Of a DNA stretch of 64,000 bases, positions 47,978 through 56,510 are shown piece after piece; position 1 is the stretch's first letter, and every line of letters starts with the position of its first letter. Source of the stretch: Verrucomicrobiales bacterium (GTDB lineage: Bacteria > Verrucomicrobiota > Verrucomicrobiia > Limisphaerales > J093); NCBI GenBank assembly GCA_015075445.1, contig JABTUJ010000045.1:1-64000 (forward strand). The letters are read 5' to 3'. The notes under the pieces are model-generated. The model was not told where the DNA came from and searched no databases. It saw nothing but the letters and a program-made list of their open reading frames with translations. The position numbers and the translations under genes were made by a program.

Positions 47978-49459
47978 ATGCGCGACGACGTGCTCCTGAA
48001 CTATATCAACGGCTGCTGGACCCCGGCGGAGCACCGTTCGCTGCTGCCCGTCGAGAACCCCAGCACCGGCGCCGTCCTCGGATTCGTCCCGCTGTCCACC
48101 GCCACCGAAGCCCACCGCGCCATCGAGGCCGCCGCCGGCGCGTTTCCCGCCTGGAGCCGCACCCCCGCGACCCGCCGCACGCAACCCTTCTTTGCACTGC
48201 TGGAGTTGCTGCGCCGTGACGAAGAGGCCCTGGCCCGCTCGATCACGGAGGAGAATGGCAAGTCCCTGGCCGACGCCCGCGCCGAGGTCAAGCGGTTGAT
48301 CGAGAACTGCGAGGTGGCCTGCGGTCTGCCCGTCCTCCAACAGGGCGACAAACTGGTGGGCGCGTCCGAGGGCATCGACGGCGAAGTGCTGCGCCTGCCG
48401 TTGGGCGTGTTCACCATGATCGCGCCATTCAATTTCCCGGGGATGGTGCCTTTTTGGTTCCTGCCGTATGCCATTGCGGCCGGCAACACGTACGTGGTCA
48501 AGCCGTCCGAACAAACCCCGCGCACCATGGACCGCCTGGCGCGCTTGCTTGACCAGGTTGGCCTGCCGGCAGGCGTGTTCAACCTGGTGCATGGCGATCG
48601 GGTCGTGGCCGAGGCGTTCATGGAACATCCCCAGGTCAAGGGCGTCTCCCTCGTCGGTTCGACGCGCACTTGCCGCGCCGTGGCCGAGACTTGCGCCCGC
48701 CACAAGAAGCGCTGCCAGGCCATGGGCGGGGCCAAGAACCACCTCGTCGTCATGCCGGATGCGCGCATGGACGAGGTCATCCGCAACCTTCTCTCATCCT
48801 GCTTCGGCTGTGCCGGACAACGCTGTATGGCAGCCTCTGCCATCGTCGCCGTCGGACGCGAAACCCACGACCGGCTGTGCGAACGTCTCCTCGAGGCCTG
48901 TCAGCGGGTCATCGTCGCGAACCCGCTCGATCCGGCGGTCGCCGAGGAGCCGATGCTGATGGGCCCGGTGATCTCGGCGCGCGCCAAGACCGCCATTGAG
49001 ACCTTGATTGAGACGGGCGTTCGCGAGGGGGCCAACCTGGTGGTCGACGGTCGCGGCGTGCAGGTGCCGGGCTGCGAGCAGGGCCATTTCCTGGGGCCGA
49101 CGGTCTTCACCGGCGTCCAGCCCGGCATGGTGATTCACCAGACGGAGATCTTCGGCCCCGTGGTGGTCGTCTTGTGCGCCGCCACGTTCGACGAAGCCGT
49201 GCGGATCCTGAACGACCACCCCTACGGCAACGGCGCCTCGATCTACACCCAAAGCGGCTATTGGGCCCGCCGCTTCAAACTCGAGGTCGAGTGCGGCATG
49301 ATCGGCATCAACGTCGGCATCCCGGCGCCCGTGGCCCAACTGCCCTTCGGCGGCATGAAGCTCTCGCAGTTCTCCGACATCAAGGCCCAGGGGCGGGCAG
49401 TCATTGACTTCTTCACGGAGCGTAAGGTCGTGACCGAACGCTACTGGCCCGAACCCTGA
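47978..49459 (+). CDS. iolA: Methylmalonate-semialdehyde dehydrogenase (acylating)
   Basis: 493 residues of the aldehyde dehydrogenase superfamily, MmsA/IolA type. It has APFNFPGMVPFWFLPYAIA and VKPSEQTP near the NAD site, and the catalytic cysteine Cys283 in GQRCMA. Unlike other family members, these enzymes lack the general-base Glu and transfer the acyl group to CoA. In inositol degradation it converts malonate semialdehyde to acetyl-CoA, CO2 and NADH. The end (LPFGGMKLSQFSDIKAQGR) is typical. It starts 58 bp after the REPIN and its TGA overlaps the iolB ATG by one base. It appears intact. Confidence 0.93.
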   Translation: MRDDVLLNYINGCWTPAEHRSLLPVENPSTGAVLGFVPLSTATEAHRAIEAAAGAFPAWSRTPATRRTQPFFALLELLRRDEEALARSITEENGKSLADARAEVKRLIENCEVACGLPVLQQGDKLVGASEGIDGEVLRLPLGVFTMIAPFNFPGMVPFWFLPYAIAAGNTYVVKPSEQTPRTMDRLARLLDQVGLPAGVFNLVHGDRVVAEAFMEHPQVKGVSLVGSTRTCRAVAETCARHKKRCQAMGGAKNHLVVMPDARMDEVIRNLLSSCFGCAGQRCMAASAIVAVGRETHDRLCERLLEACQRVIVANPLDPAVAEEPMLMGPVISARAKTAIETLIETGVREGANLVVDGRGVQVPGCEQGHFLGPTVFTGVQPGMVIHQTEIFGPVVVVLCAATFDEAVRILNDHPYGNGASIYTQSGYWARRFKLEVECGMIGINVGIPAPVAQLPFGGMKLSQFSDIKAQGRAVIDFFTERKVVTERYWPEP

Positions 49460-50346
49460 TGCAATACACCTCTGCGAACCTGCTCATCCGCCCGTCCGCG
49501 TCCCCGGGTGACCCGGACCTTGTCCTCGAAGTGACGCCCGAGCGGGCCGGTTGGGAGTTCATCTCGTTCCAGGTCCGGCGGCTGGCCCTGGGTAGTACCT
49601 GGTCGAGCACCACCGGGGAACGCGAGGTTGCGCTGGTCAATCTCTCCGGCCGGTATTCCGTGGCGTCCAACCGTGGTACTTGGACCAGTTGGGGCGGTCG
49701 CCCCGACGTCTTCAGTGGAGCGGCGCACGTGCTCTACCTGCCGCGTCGGACCGAGTTCACCGTGACGGCCGAAGCGGGCGGCGAGTTGGCGATGGCAGCG
49801 GTGCCGACGGATCAGGACCACGCCCCGTTCCTCACCACTCCGGCGCAGGTGAAGCGTTACATCCGGGGCGGCGACAACGTGAGCCGGCAGATCAACGACC
49901 TGTTGCCGCCGGGTTCCGCGGTCCATCGGCTGGTGTTGGTCGAGGTCTACACCCCGGGCGGCAACTGGAGCAGCTATCCCCCGCACAAGCACGATCGCCA
50001 CCAGGTGGCGCCCGATGGCACGCTGATCGAGGCGGATCTGGAGGAGGTGTATTTCTACAAGCTCGATCGCCCCGAAGGGTGTGCTTACCAGTGGATCTAC
50101 ACGGACGCCGGCTCCCCCATCCACCAGGCGGGGCAGCCGATCGACGCCCTGATCCGGGTGGAACATGACTGTGCGGTGCTTGTCCCGGAGGGCTACCACC
50201 CCGTGACGTCCCTGCCCGGCCACACGACCTACTACCTGAACGTGCTGGCCGGGAGCGCCCAGAGCCTCGCCAACCAGGACGATCCCCGCTACGGCTGGGT
50301 GAAGGATACCTACCGGGCGATCGACCCTCGACTGCCCCTTTATTGA
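49459..50346 (+). CDS. iolB: 5-deoxy-glucuronate isomerase
   Basis: 295 residues. A double cupin protein with the family's metal-binding pattern: NWSSYPPHKHDRH followed by the Glu in EEVYFYK and a late EGYHP. IolB converts 5-deoxy-D-glucuronate to 5-dehydro-2-deoxy-D-gluconate in the cytoplasm. The length is usual for the family (about 270-300). Its start overlaps the iolA stop (TGATG), and iolC starts 31 bp after its stop. No damage seen. Confidence 0.92.
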   Translation: MQYTSANLLIRPSASPGDPDLVLEVTPERAGWEFISFQVRRLALGSTWSSTTGEREVALVNLSGRYSVASNRGTWTSWGGRPDVFSGAAHVLYLPRRTEFTVTAEAGGELAMAAVPTDQDHAPFLTTPAQVKRYIRGGDNVSRQINDLLPPGSAVHRLVLVEVYTPGGNWSSYPPHKHDRHQVAPDGTLIEADLEEVYFYKLDRPEGCAYQWIYTDAGSPIHQAGQPIDALIRVEHDCAVLVPEGYHPVTSLPGHTTYYLNVLAGSAQSLANQDDPRYGWVKDTYRAIDPRLPLY

Positions 50347-50377
50347 ACCGGCGTCTGCTGAGCCCACGCGCCTCCCC

Positions 50378-51409
50378 ATGCCCTCCACCCCCCGCCGCTA
50401 CGATACGCTGCACATGGGACGCTCGTCGCTGGACCTCTACAGCAACGATGTCGGGGCGCGGTTCGAGGACATCACCAGCTTCGCAGCTTACGTGGGCGGA
50501 TCGCCCACCAACATCAGTGTCGGAGGACGGCGGCTCGGGTTGAACACCGTGATTCTGACGGCGCTGGGGGAGGATCCCGTCGGCGATTTCATCCTCAAGT
50601 TCCTGGATGCCGAGGGCGTGGTGACGGGCTTCATCCCCCGCAAGCCAGGCCATCGGACCAGCGCGGTGGTGCTCGGGATCGAACCGCCGGACCGGTTTCC
50701 GCTCGTGTACTATCGGCACCATTGCGCCGACATCGAACTGACCATCGCTGATGTGCTGGCGGCGCCGGTGACGGACTGCCGGGCGTTCCAGTTCGCCGGG
50801 ACCAACCTGAGCCGCGATCCGAGCCGGACGGCGACGTTGTTTGCGGCGGAGCGGGCGCGGCAGGCCGGGGTGGAGGTGGTGTTCGACCTCGATTTCCGTC
50901 CCGACCAGTGGCACGACCCGCTGGCTTTCGGCGTCACGGCTCGTTCGGCCCTCAGGGTTGTGGACATTGTCTTGGGCACGGAGGATGAGATTCGGGCGGC
51001 GGTGCTGAGCGATCCCGCCCAAGTCGAGCATACGTCTTCGGTCTCGGATACGAAGGTCCGGGGCGACGTGGGGGACGCGGTGCGGCAGCTCCTGGCGCTG
51101 GGTCCCCGCGCCTTGCTGGAGAAGCGGGGCGAACGCGGGGCCCGCATCCATCTCCGGGCGGCCGGGGATAGGATCGAGACGATCGAGGCACCCGGCTATC
51201 CGGTGGCGATTGCGAACATCCTTGGCGCCGGCGACGCCTTTGCGGCGGGATTCCTGTATGGCCATCTGCAGGGCTGGGGCTGGCGGAAGTCGGCGCGCCT
51301 TGGCAACGCCTGCGGGGCGATTGTGGTGACCCAGCATGGGTGTGCGAACTTCATGCCCACGCTGGCGGAAGTGATGGCGTTCGTGGCTGATCGGGGAGGC
51401 TTGGAGTGA
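50378..51409 (+). CDS. iolC: 5-dehydro-2-deoxygluconokinase
   Basis: 343 residues of the PfkB sugar kinase family. The N-terminus has YVGGSPTNISVGGRRLGLN (the PfkB first signature). The C-terminal signature NILGAGDAFAAGFLYG includes the catalytic Asp. It phosphorylates the IolB product with ATP to give 6-phospho-5-dehydro-2-deoxygluconate. The position between iolB and iolD supports the assignment. The REP-like elements at 51417-51574 follow its stop directly, separating it from iolD by 171 bp, the largest gap in the operon. Confidence 0.92.
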   Translation: MPSTPRRYDTLHMGRSSLDLYSNDVGARFEDITSFAAYVGGSPTNISVGGRRLGLNTVILTALGEDPVGDFILKFLDAEGVVTGFIPRKPGHRTSAVVLGIEPPDRFPLVYYRHHCADIELTIADVLAAPVTDCRAFQFAGTNLSRDPSRTATLFAAERARQAGVEVVFDLDFRPDQWHDPLAFGVTARSALRVVDIVLGTEDEIRAAVLSDPAQVEHTSSVSDTKVRGDVGDAVRQLLALGPRALLEKRGERGARIHLRAAGDRIETIEAPGYPVAIANILGAGDAFAAGFLYGHLQGWGWRKSARLGNACGAIVVTQHGCANFMPTLAEVMAFVADRGGLE

Positions 51410-51416
51410 ACACCAG

Positions 51417-51574
51417 AGGGGTCAGTTCCACATATGCTCCAACACCCTCCAACCGTGGCCCTAAATCAGGAGGTCCAACAGTACTTCGCCTGGTCGCGTC
51501 CCGCACGATTCATCACAAATCGGAACATACTATCTACTGACCCTCAGACTGGCGCATACTATCTACTGACCCCT
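51417..51574. repeat. REP-like elements between iolC and iolD (one forward, two inverted)
   Basis: A forward arm at 51417-51436 starts AGGGGTCAGT and ends TATG. Two inverted arms at 51526-51544 and 51555-51574 share CATACTATCTACTGACCC and are 29 bp apart. They match the arms at 47836-47919 and 56487-56506. The last arm ends 6 bp before the iolD ATG. Confidence 0.78.
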
Positions 51575-51580
51575 AAGGAT

Positions 51581-53461
51581 ATGAAACCACCCACCGAGCG
51601 ACTCACCCTGGCGCAGGCCCTGGTCAGGTTCCTCATCCAGCAACAGGTCGAACGCGACGGCCGTCGACAACCCTTCTTCGGCGGCTGCTTCGGCATCTTC
51701 GGTCACGGCAACGTGAGCGGCATCGGCCAGGCCCTCCAACAGTACCCGAAGCTGCGGTACTACCAGACCCGCAACGAACAGGCCATGGTCCACACCGCCG
51801 TGGCCTATGCCAAGATGAAGAACCGGCTCCAAACCATGGTCTGCACGTCCTCGATCGGGCCCGGAGCCACGAACATGATCACCGGCGCCGCCGTCGCCAC
51901 CACCAACCGCCTGCCCGTCCTGCTGCTGCCCGGCGACATCTTCGCCCGCCGCAACGTGGCCCCCGTTCTGCAGCAACTCGAGTCCGAACACACCCAGGAC
52001 GTCTCGGTGAACGACTGCTTCAAGCCCGTGAGCCGTTACTGGGATCGCCTCTACCGTCCCGACCAGCTCTGAGCCGCGCTGCGGGTGATGCGCGTGCTCA
52101 CAGGTCCAGCCGAGACTGGCGCCGTGACCCTGGCCCTGCCCGAGGATGCCCAAACCGAGGCGTATGATTATCTCGCCGCGTTCTTCGCCCCGCGCGTCTG
52201 GTCCGTGCCCCGCAACCGGCCCGATGCCGAGGCGCTGCAACGGGCCGCCGAGTGGATCCGCCAGTCCCGGCGCCCGTTGATTGTGGCCGGGGGCGGCGTG
52301 ATCTACAGCGAGGCCACGGAAGTGCTGCGCAAGTTCGTCGAGCAAACCGGCCTGCCCGTCGGCGAAACCATGGCGGGCAAGGGCAGCCTGCGCTTTGACC
52401 ACCCGCTGAACCTGGGCGCCATCGGCGTCACCGGCAACCTGGCCGCCAACCGCGCCGCGCGCACGGCGGATCTCGTCCTGGGCATCGGGACCCGCTACAG
52501 CGACTTCACCACGATGAGCAAGACCGCGTTTCAGGATCCGAAGGTGCGCTTCGTGAACCTGAACGTGGCGGAGTTCGACGCCTGCAAGCACTACGGGCTG
52601 TCCCTCACCGGCGATGCTCGCGCGGGATTGGAGGAGCTGGGACGCCTGCTCAAAGGCTACCAGACCTCCGGCGCTCACCGCCGCGCCTGCGAACGCCTGC
52701 ATCGCGAGTGGGAGGCCGAAGTCGACCGCATCTACGCCATCCGCCATCAACCCCTCCCCAGCCAGGGCGAGCTGATTGGCGCCGTGAACACCCTGGGCGA
52801 TCCCGACGCGGTGATGATCAACGCGGCGGGCAGCATGCCGGGGGACCTGCACAAGCTGTGGCGCGCGCATCACCCGAAGCACTTCCACCTCGAGTACGGC
52901 TACAGTTGCATGGGGTACGAGATCGCCGGCGGGCTGGGCATCAAGATGGCCGACCCCCAGCGCGAGGTTTACGTGATGGTCGGCGATGGCAGTTACCTCA
53001 TGCTCGGCAACGAGATCATCACCTCGATCCAGGAGGGCCACAAACTGACGATCATCCTGATGGACAACAGCGGCTTCAACAGCATCGGCGGCTTGAGCCG
53101 GTCGCTCGGCCAACAGGGTTTCGGCACCCGCTACGTCTATCCGCGGCAAGGCCGGCTTCCCGGCGACGAGCCAGGGCCCGCACCCAAGCCGTTGCCCGTG
53201 GATCTGGCCATGAACGCCCGCGGCTTGGGGGCGCACGTCATTGAGTGCCGGACCTACGACGATTTCACCGCGGCGCTCGCGCAAGCCCGGACGATCCCGC
53301 ACACCACGCTCATCTACATCCGCAACGACCGCTATGCGGGCGTGGGCGGGTACGAGAGCTGGTGGGATGTGCCGCCGGCCGAAGTGAGCGAGATGCCCGC
53401 CGTTCGCAAGGCGCGCAAGGCCTGGGAAGCCCAACGGAAACTCGAGCGCTACTACTGCTGA
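51581..53461 (+). CDS. iolD: Trihydroxycyclohexane-1,2-dione hydrolase, split by an in-frame TGA
   Basis: 626 codons of a thiamine-diphosphate enzyme (acetolactate synthase fold). The first part has YYQTRNEQAMVHTAVAYAKM with the cofactor Glu and SIGPGATNMITGAAVA. The C-terminal part has GDGSYLMLGNEIITS and the MDNSGFNSIGG thiamine-binding segment. IolD hydrolyses the dione ring to 5-deoxyglucuronate. Codon 164 (52070-52072) is TGA, in DQL-stop-AALRVMRVL where relatives read a Leu- or Ile-rich helix; the frame is the same before and after. A paired loss and gain of one C would convert an ordinary CTC-CTG-AGC reading to the observed sequence. The SD-like AAGGA is only 1-2 nt before the ATG. Confidence 0.83.
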
Positions 53462-53464
53462 ACC

Positions 53465-54409
53465 GTGACGACGCACACGATTCGCATTGGCAACGGACCC
53501 TGCTCCTGGGGCTCGCTCGAATTCGCCGGGCTCGAAGGCCAGGCCATCGGGTATGCCCAGATGCTCGATGAATTGGCCGCCACGGGCTACGTCGGCACTG
53601 AGTTGGGTGATTGGGGCTATTTGCCGACCGACCCGGACGTGCTCACGCAGGAGCTGACCCGGCGCGGCCTGGCGTTGGTGGGAGCCTTTGTGCCCGTGGC
53701 CCTCAAACACCCCGTGGCCCACGACGATGGTGAAGCCCGCGTGCTGCGCGTCGCGCGGCTGCTCGCCGCCGTACACGAGCGCGCCCGATTCGAGGTCCCG
53801 CCATTTCTGGTCCTCGCCGACGAAAACGGAACTGTCCCGGTCCGGACCCAGAACGCCGGTCGCGTGCAGCCCGAATGGGGTTTGTCCGAGGTTGAATGGT
53901 CCGTGTTTGCAGCGGGGGCCAATCGGATCGCCGAAGCGGTCAAGCGCGAGGCCGGCCTGCGGACCGTATTCCACCACCATTGCGCGGGCTACGTCGAGAC
54001 GCCCGACGAGATCGCCCGGCTGCTGGCGCTGACGGATCCGGCCTTGTTGGGGCTCGTGTTCGACACCGGGCATTACACGTTCGGGTCCGGACGCTATGAC
54101 GGCGCGAGCGTCCTGCAGGGTCTGGACCGCTTTGCGGACCGGGTGTGGTATGTGCATCTGAAGGACTGCAGCGCGACGGTTGCGCAGCGGTCGCGCGGGC
54201 AGGGCTGGGACTACTTCCAGGCTGTACGGCAGGGCGTGTTCTGCGAACTGGGGCGCGGTGTCGTCGACTTTCCGGCTGTCCGCGACTGGCTGCAACGCCG
54301 CGGGTATGCGGGGTGGGCGCTGGTTGAGCAGGATGTCCTCCCCGGGCTGGGCACGCCCCGCGAAAGCGCCCAGCGGAACCGTGATTACTTGCGGTCGCTC
54401 GGTCTTTGA
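53465..54409 (+). CDS. iolE: Inosose (2-keto-myo-inositol) dehydratase
   Basis: 314 residues from a GTG 3 bp after iolD. A xylose-isomerase-like TIM barrel of the IolE/AP endonuclease 2 family: IGNGPCSWGSLEF at the start, TVFHHHCAGYVETPDEI and VFDTGHYTFG with the metal-binding Asp and His, and VWYVHLKDC with a further His. It removes water from 2-keto-myo-inositol to give the trihydroxycyclohexane dione that IolD hydrolyses. The length is usual for the family. No damage seen. Confidence 0.92.
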   Translation: MTTHTIRIGNGPCSWGSLEFAGLEGQAIGYAQMLDELAATGYVGTELGDWGYLPTDPDVLTQELTRRGLALVGAFVPVALKHPVAHDDGEARVLRVARLLAAVHERARFEVPPFLVLADENGTVPVRTQNAGRVQPEWGLSEVEWSVFAAGANRIAEAVKREAGLRTVFHHHCAGYVETPDEIARLLALTDPALLGLVFDTGHYTFGSGRYDGASVLQGLDRFADRVWYVHLKDCSATVAQRSRGQGWDYFQAVRQGVFCELGRGVVDFPAVRDWLQRRGYAGWALVEQDVLPGLGTPRESAQRNRDYLRSLGL

Positions 54410-54418
54410 TCCCAACCC

Positions 54419-55438
54419 ATGCCAAACCCTCCTCTCACCCTGGGCCTGATCGGCGCCGGTCGCATCGGCCGGGTCCACGCCGAGCACCTGCGTTGCCGAC
54501 TGCCCGAGGCCGACCTGATCGCGGTTGCGGACGTGGACGAAGCCGCGGCCCGGGCCTGCGCCGGGCAGTTCCGGATCCCGGTGAGCACGGCCGACTATCG
54601 CGAGATCCTCGCGGATCCGAAGATCCAGGCGGTCGTGGTTTGTTCGTCGACGGACACGCACACGGAGGTCATCCAGGCGGCGGCGGCGGCGGGCAAACAC
54701 ATCTTCTGCGAGAAGCCCATTGCCCCCGACCTGGTGCGCATCGACCAGGCGTTGGCGGCTGTGCACCGCGCCGGCGTGCTGCTCCAGGTGGGGTTCAACC
54801 GCCGGTTCGACGCCAACTTCCGTCGCGTCCGCCAGGCGGTGGTTCAGGGCGAAATTGGTGAGCCGCATCAGCTGCGGATCACGAGCCGCGACCCGGCGCC
54901 GCCGCCGCTTGAGTACGTGCGGCGTTCCGGCGGCATCTTCCTGGACATGACCATCCACGACTTCGACATGGCGCGGTTCCTGGTCGGCAGCGAAGTCGGC
55001 GAGGTCTATGCCACGGGCAGCGTGCGCGTCGATCCGGCCATCGGGGCGGCGGGTGACTGGGACACCGCCACCGTGGTGCTGAAGTTCGTCAACGGGGTGG
55101 TGGGGGTCATCGAGAACAGCCGCCGCGCGGTGTACGGCTACGACCAGCGCGTTGAGGTCTTCGGCAGCGGTGGCAGCATCAATGCGGACAACAACTATCC
55201 GAATGCCGCCGTCGTGAGCGGTGCCCGCAGCATCCACCGGGATCTGCCGCTGAACTTCTTCATGGACCGCTACCTCGAGAGCTACCTGCAGGAGCTGCGC
55301 GAGTTCGTGCACGCCGTGCAAACCGGCGGGCCTTCGCCGGTGTCGGGTGAGGACGGACGAGCTCCCGTGGTGCTGGCGCTCGCGGCGCGGAAGTCCTGCG
55401 AATTGAACCGTCCCGTGCGCGTCGCCGACCTCGGCTGA
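54419..55438 (+). CDS. iolG: myo-Inositol 2-dehydrogenase
   Basis: 339 residues of the Gfo/Idh/MocA family without a signal peptide. It has the Rossmann start LGLIGAGRIGRVHAEHL, an AVADVDE strand end that suggests NAD preference, and the catalytic lysine in FCEKPIAPD. The FLDMTIHDFDMARFL segment carries the Asp and His expected of inositol dehydrogenases. It oxidises myo-inositol to 2-keto-myo-inositol, the first step of the pathway. It lies 9 bp after iolE. The length of about 340 is usual. Confidence 0.92.
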   Translation: MPNPPLTLGLIGAGRIGRVHAEHLRCRLPEADLIAVADVDEAAARACAGQFRIPVSTADYREILADPKIQAVVVCSSTDTHTEVIQAAAAAGKHIFCEKPIAPDLVRIDQALAAVHRAGVLLQVGFNRRFDANFRRVRQAVVQGEIGEPHQLRITSRDPAPPPLEYVRRSGGIFLDMTIHDFDMARFLVGSEVGEVYATGSVRVDPAIGAAGDWDTATVVLKFVNGVVGVIENSRRAVYGYDQRVEVFGSGGSINADNNYPNAAVVSGARSIHRDLPLNFFMDRYLESYLQELREFVHAVQTGGPSPVSGEDGRAPVVLALAARKSCELNRPVRVADLG

Positions 55439-55477
55439 ACCACCCGCGGCGCGCGTGGCGGTACCAGGGGGCTTTTG

Positions 55478-56437
55478 ATGATCGTCAGTCTCGGCAAATG
55501 GCGGCGGCTGCAGCAGGCGACGAGTGCCCGCGGCACGTTCACGGTGCTGGCGATCGATCATCGGGGTCCGTTGCGTCGCAAGCTGGCGGCCGCGCTGCCA
55601 GCCGAGGCGGTGGACGACGCCCTGGCCGGACTCAAGGAGGACATCGTGCGGGAGCTCGGCCCCGGCACCTCCGCGGTGCTGCTGGATCCGGAAATCGGCG
55701 TGCCCCGGTGTCTGGCGCGGAGTGCGCTGTCCCCGCACGTGGGACTGCTGGTGGCGTTGGATACGGGTTCGACCGGCGATCCGCGCATGCTGAAAACCGG
55801 GCTGGTCCCGGATTGGGGGGTGGAACCGAGCCTGCGGGTCGGCGCGGTCGGGGCGAAACTGCTCGTGTACTACCATCCGGAGGCGGAGGACGCGGGGCAG
55901 GTGGAGGAGCTCGTGCAGAGGATCGGACAAGCCTGTGCGGCGGCCGAGCTGCCGTTCTATCTTGAGCCGCTGGGGTACGACCCCCGTGAACCGGGTGCCC
56001 GTCTCTCCTCGCGCGAGCGGCGACGGGCGGTGATTGAGACCGCGCGCCGGCTGGTGCCATTGGGCGTGGACGTCCTGAAGGCGGAGTTCCCGGTTCAGAT
56101 TGCCGAGGAACCTGACGAAGGGCTGTGGCGCGAGGCCTGTGCGGAGCTGACGGCGGTTTGTCGGGTCCCGTGGGTGCTGCTCTCGGGCGGGGCTCCGTTC
56201 GATGATTTCCTGCGCCAGACGCGGGTCGCCGGTGAAGCGGGTGCTTCGGGGGTGATGGCGGGTCGGGCGTTATGGGACGGTGCGGTGAGTGCGGACGCGG
56301 CGGCGCGCCGGGCTTTTCTGACGTCGGTTGCGGCGGACCGTCTGCGTCGGCTCAGGGAACTCTGCGAGTCAGTGGCCCGTCCCTTCAGTGCGGTTTGTCA
56401 GCCGGAACCGGGCCTGCGACTGCCCGGGGCCGCCTGA
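55478..56437 (+). CDS. LacD-like class I aldolase, probable last step of inositol catabolism
   Basis: About 319 residues from the ATG at 55478 (a TTG lies just before). A TIM-barrel aldolase related to LacD/tagatose-1,6-bisphosphate aldolase and DeoC: TVLAIDHRGPLRRKLAA, VLLDPEIG, LEPLGYD and VDVLKAEFPV, whose lysine is the likely Schiff base, then LLSGGAPFDDFL. In this operon it probably does the job of IolJ, splitting 6-phospho-5-dehydro-2-deoxygluconate into dihydroxyacetone phosphate and malonate semialdehyde. Classical IolJ is a class II enzyme, so this would be an analogous replacement; some LacD homologues do this in other bacteria. It is the last gene before REP-like DNA and RAYT-2. 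Confidence 0.78.
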   Translation: MIVSLGKWRRLQQATSARGTFTVLAIDHRGPLRRKLAAALPAEAVDDALAGLKEDIVRELGPGTSAVLLDPEIGVPRCLARSALSPHVGLLVALDTGSTGDPRMLKTGLVPDWGVEPSLRVGAVGAKLLVYYHPEAEDAGQVEELVQRIGQACAAAELPFYLEPLGYDPREPGARLSSRERRRAVIETARRLVPLGVDVLKAEFPVQIAEEPDEGLWREACAELTAVCRVPWVLLSGGAPFDDFLRQTRVAGEAGASGVMAGRALWDGAVSADAAARRAFLTSVAADRLRRLRELCESVARPFSAVCQPEPGLRLPGAA

Positions 56438-56486
56438 GGGGCTGAGCGGCGAGACACCGAAGCCTCTGACACCCTGCTGCGTGGCT

Positions 56487-56506
56487 CATACTACATACTG
56501 ACCCCT
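56487..56506 (-). repeat. REP-like arm at the end of the inositol operon
   Basis: The reverse complement reads AGGGGTCAGTATGTAGTATG, matching the arm at 47836-47855 at 18 of 20 positions. It lies 4 bp before the left end of the RAYT-2 unit. Confidence 0.75.
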
Positions 56507-56510
56507 CTTG

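Noticed and set aside
44355..53461. Genetic code change (stop codon reassignment) as an explanation for the two in-frame stops
   Set aside because: One stop is TAG and the other TGA. Both codons end other genes normally here: TGA ends the permease and iolA, and TAG ends ibpA and the propeller gene at 35971. A global reassignment is therefore not supported.
51563..55930. A 1,455-codon open frame on the minus strand across iolD, iolE, iolG and the aldolase gene
   Set aside because: It is antisense to genes with clear motifs, and its own sequence has no family features. Long mirror frames are common in DNA of this GC content.
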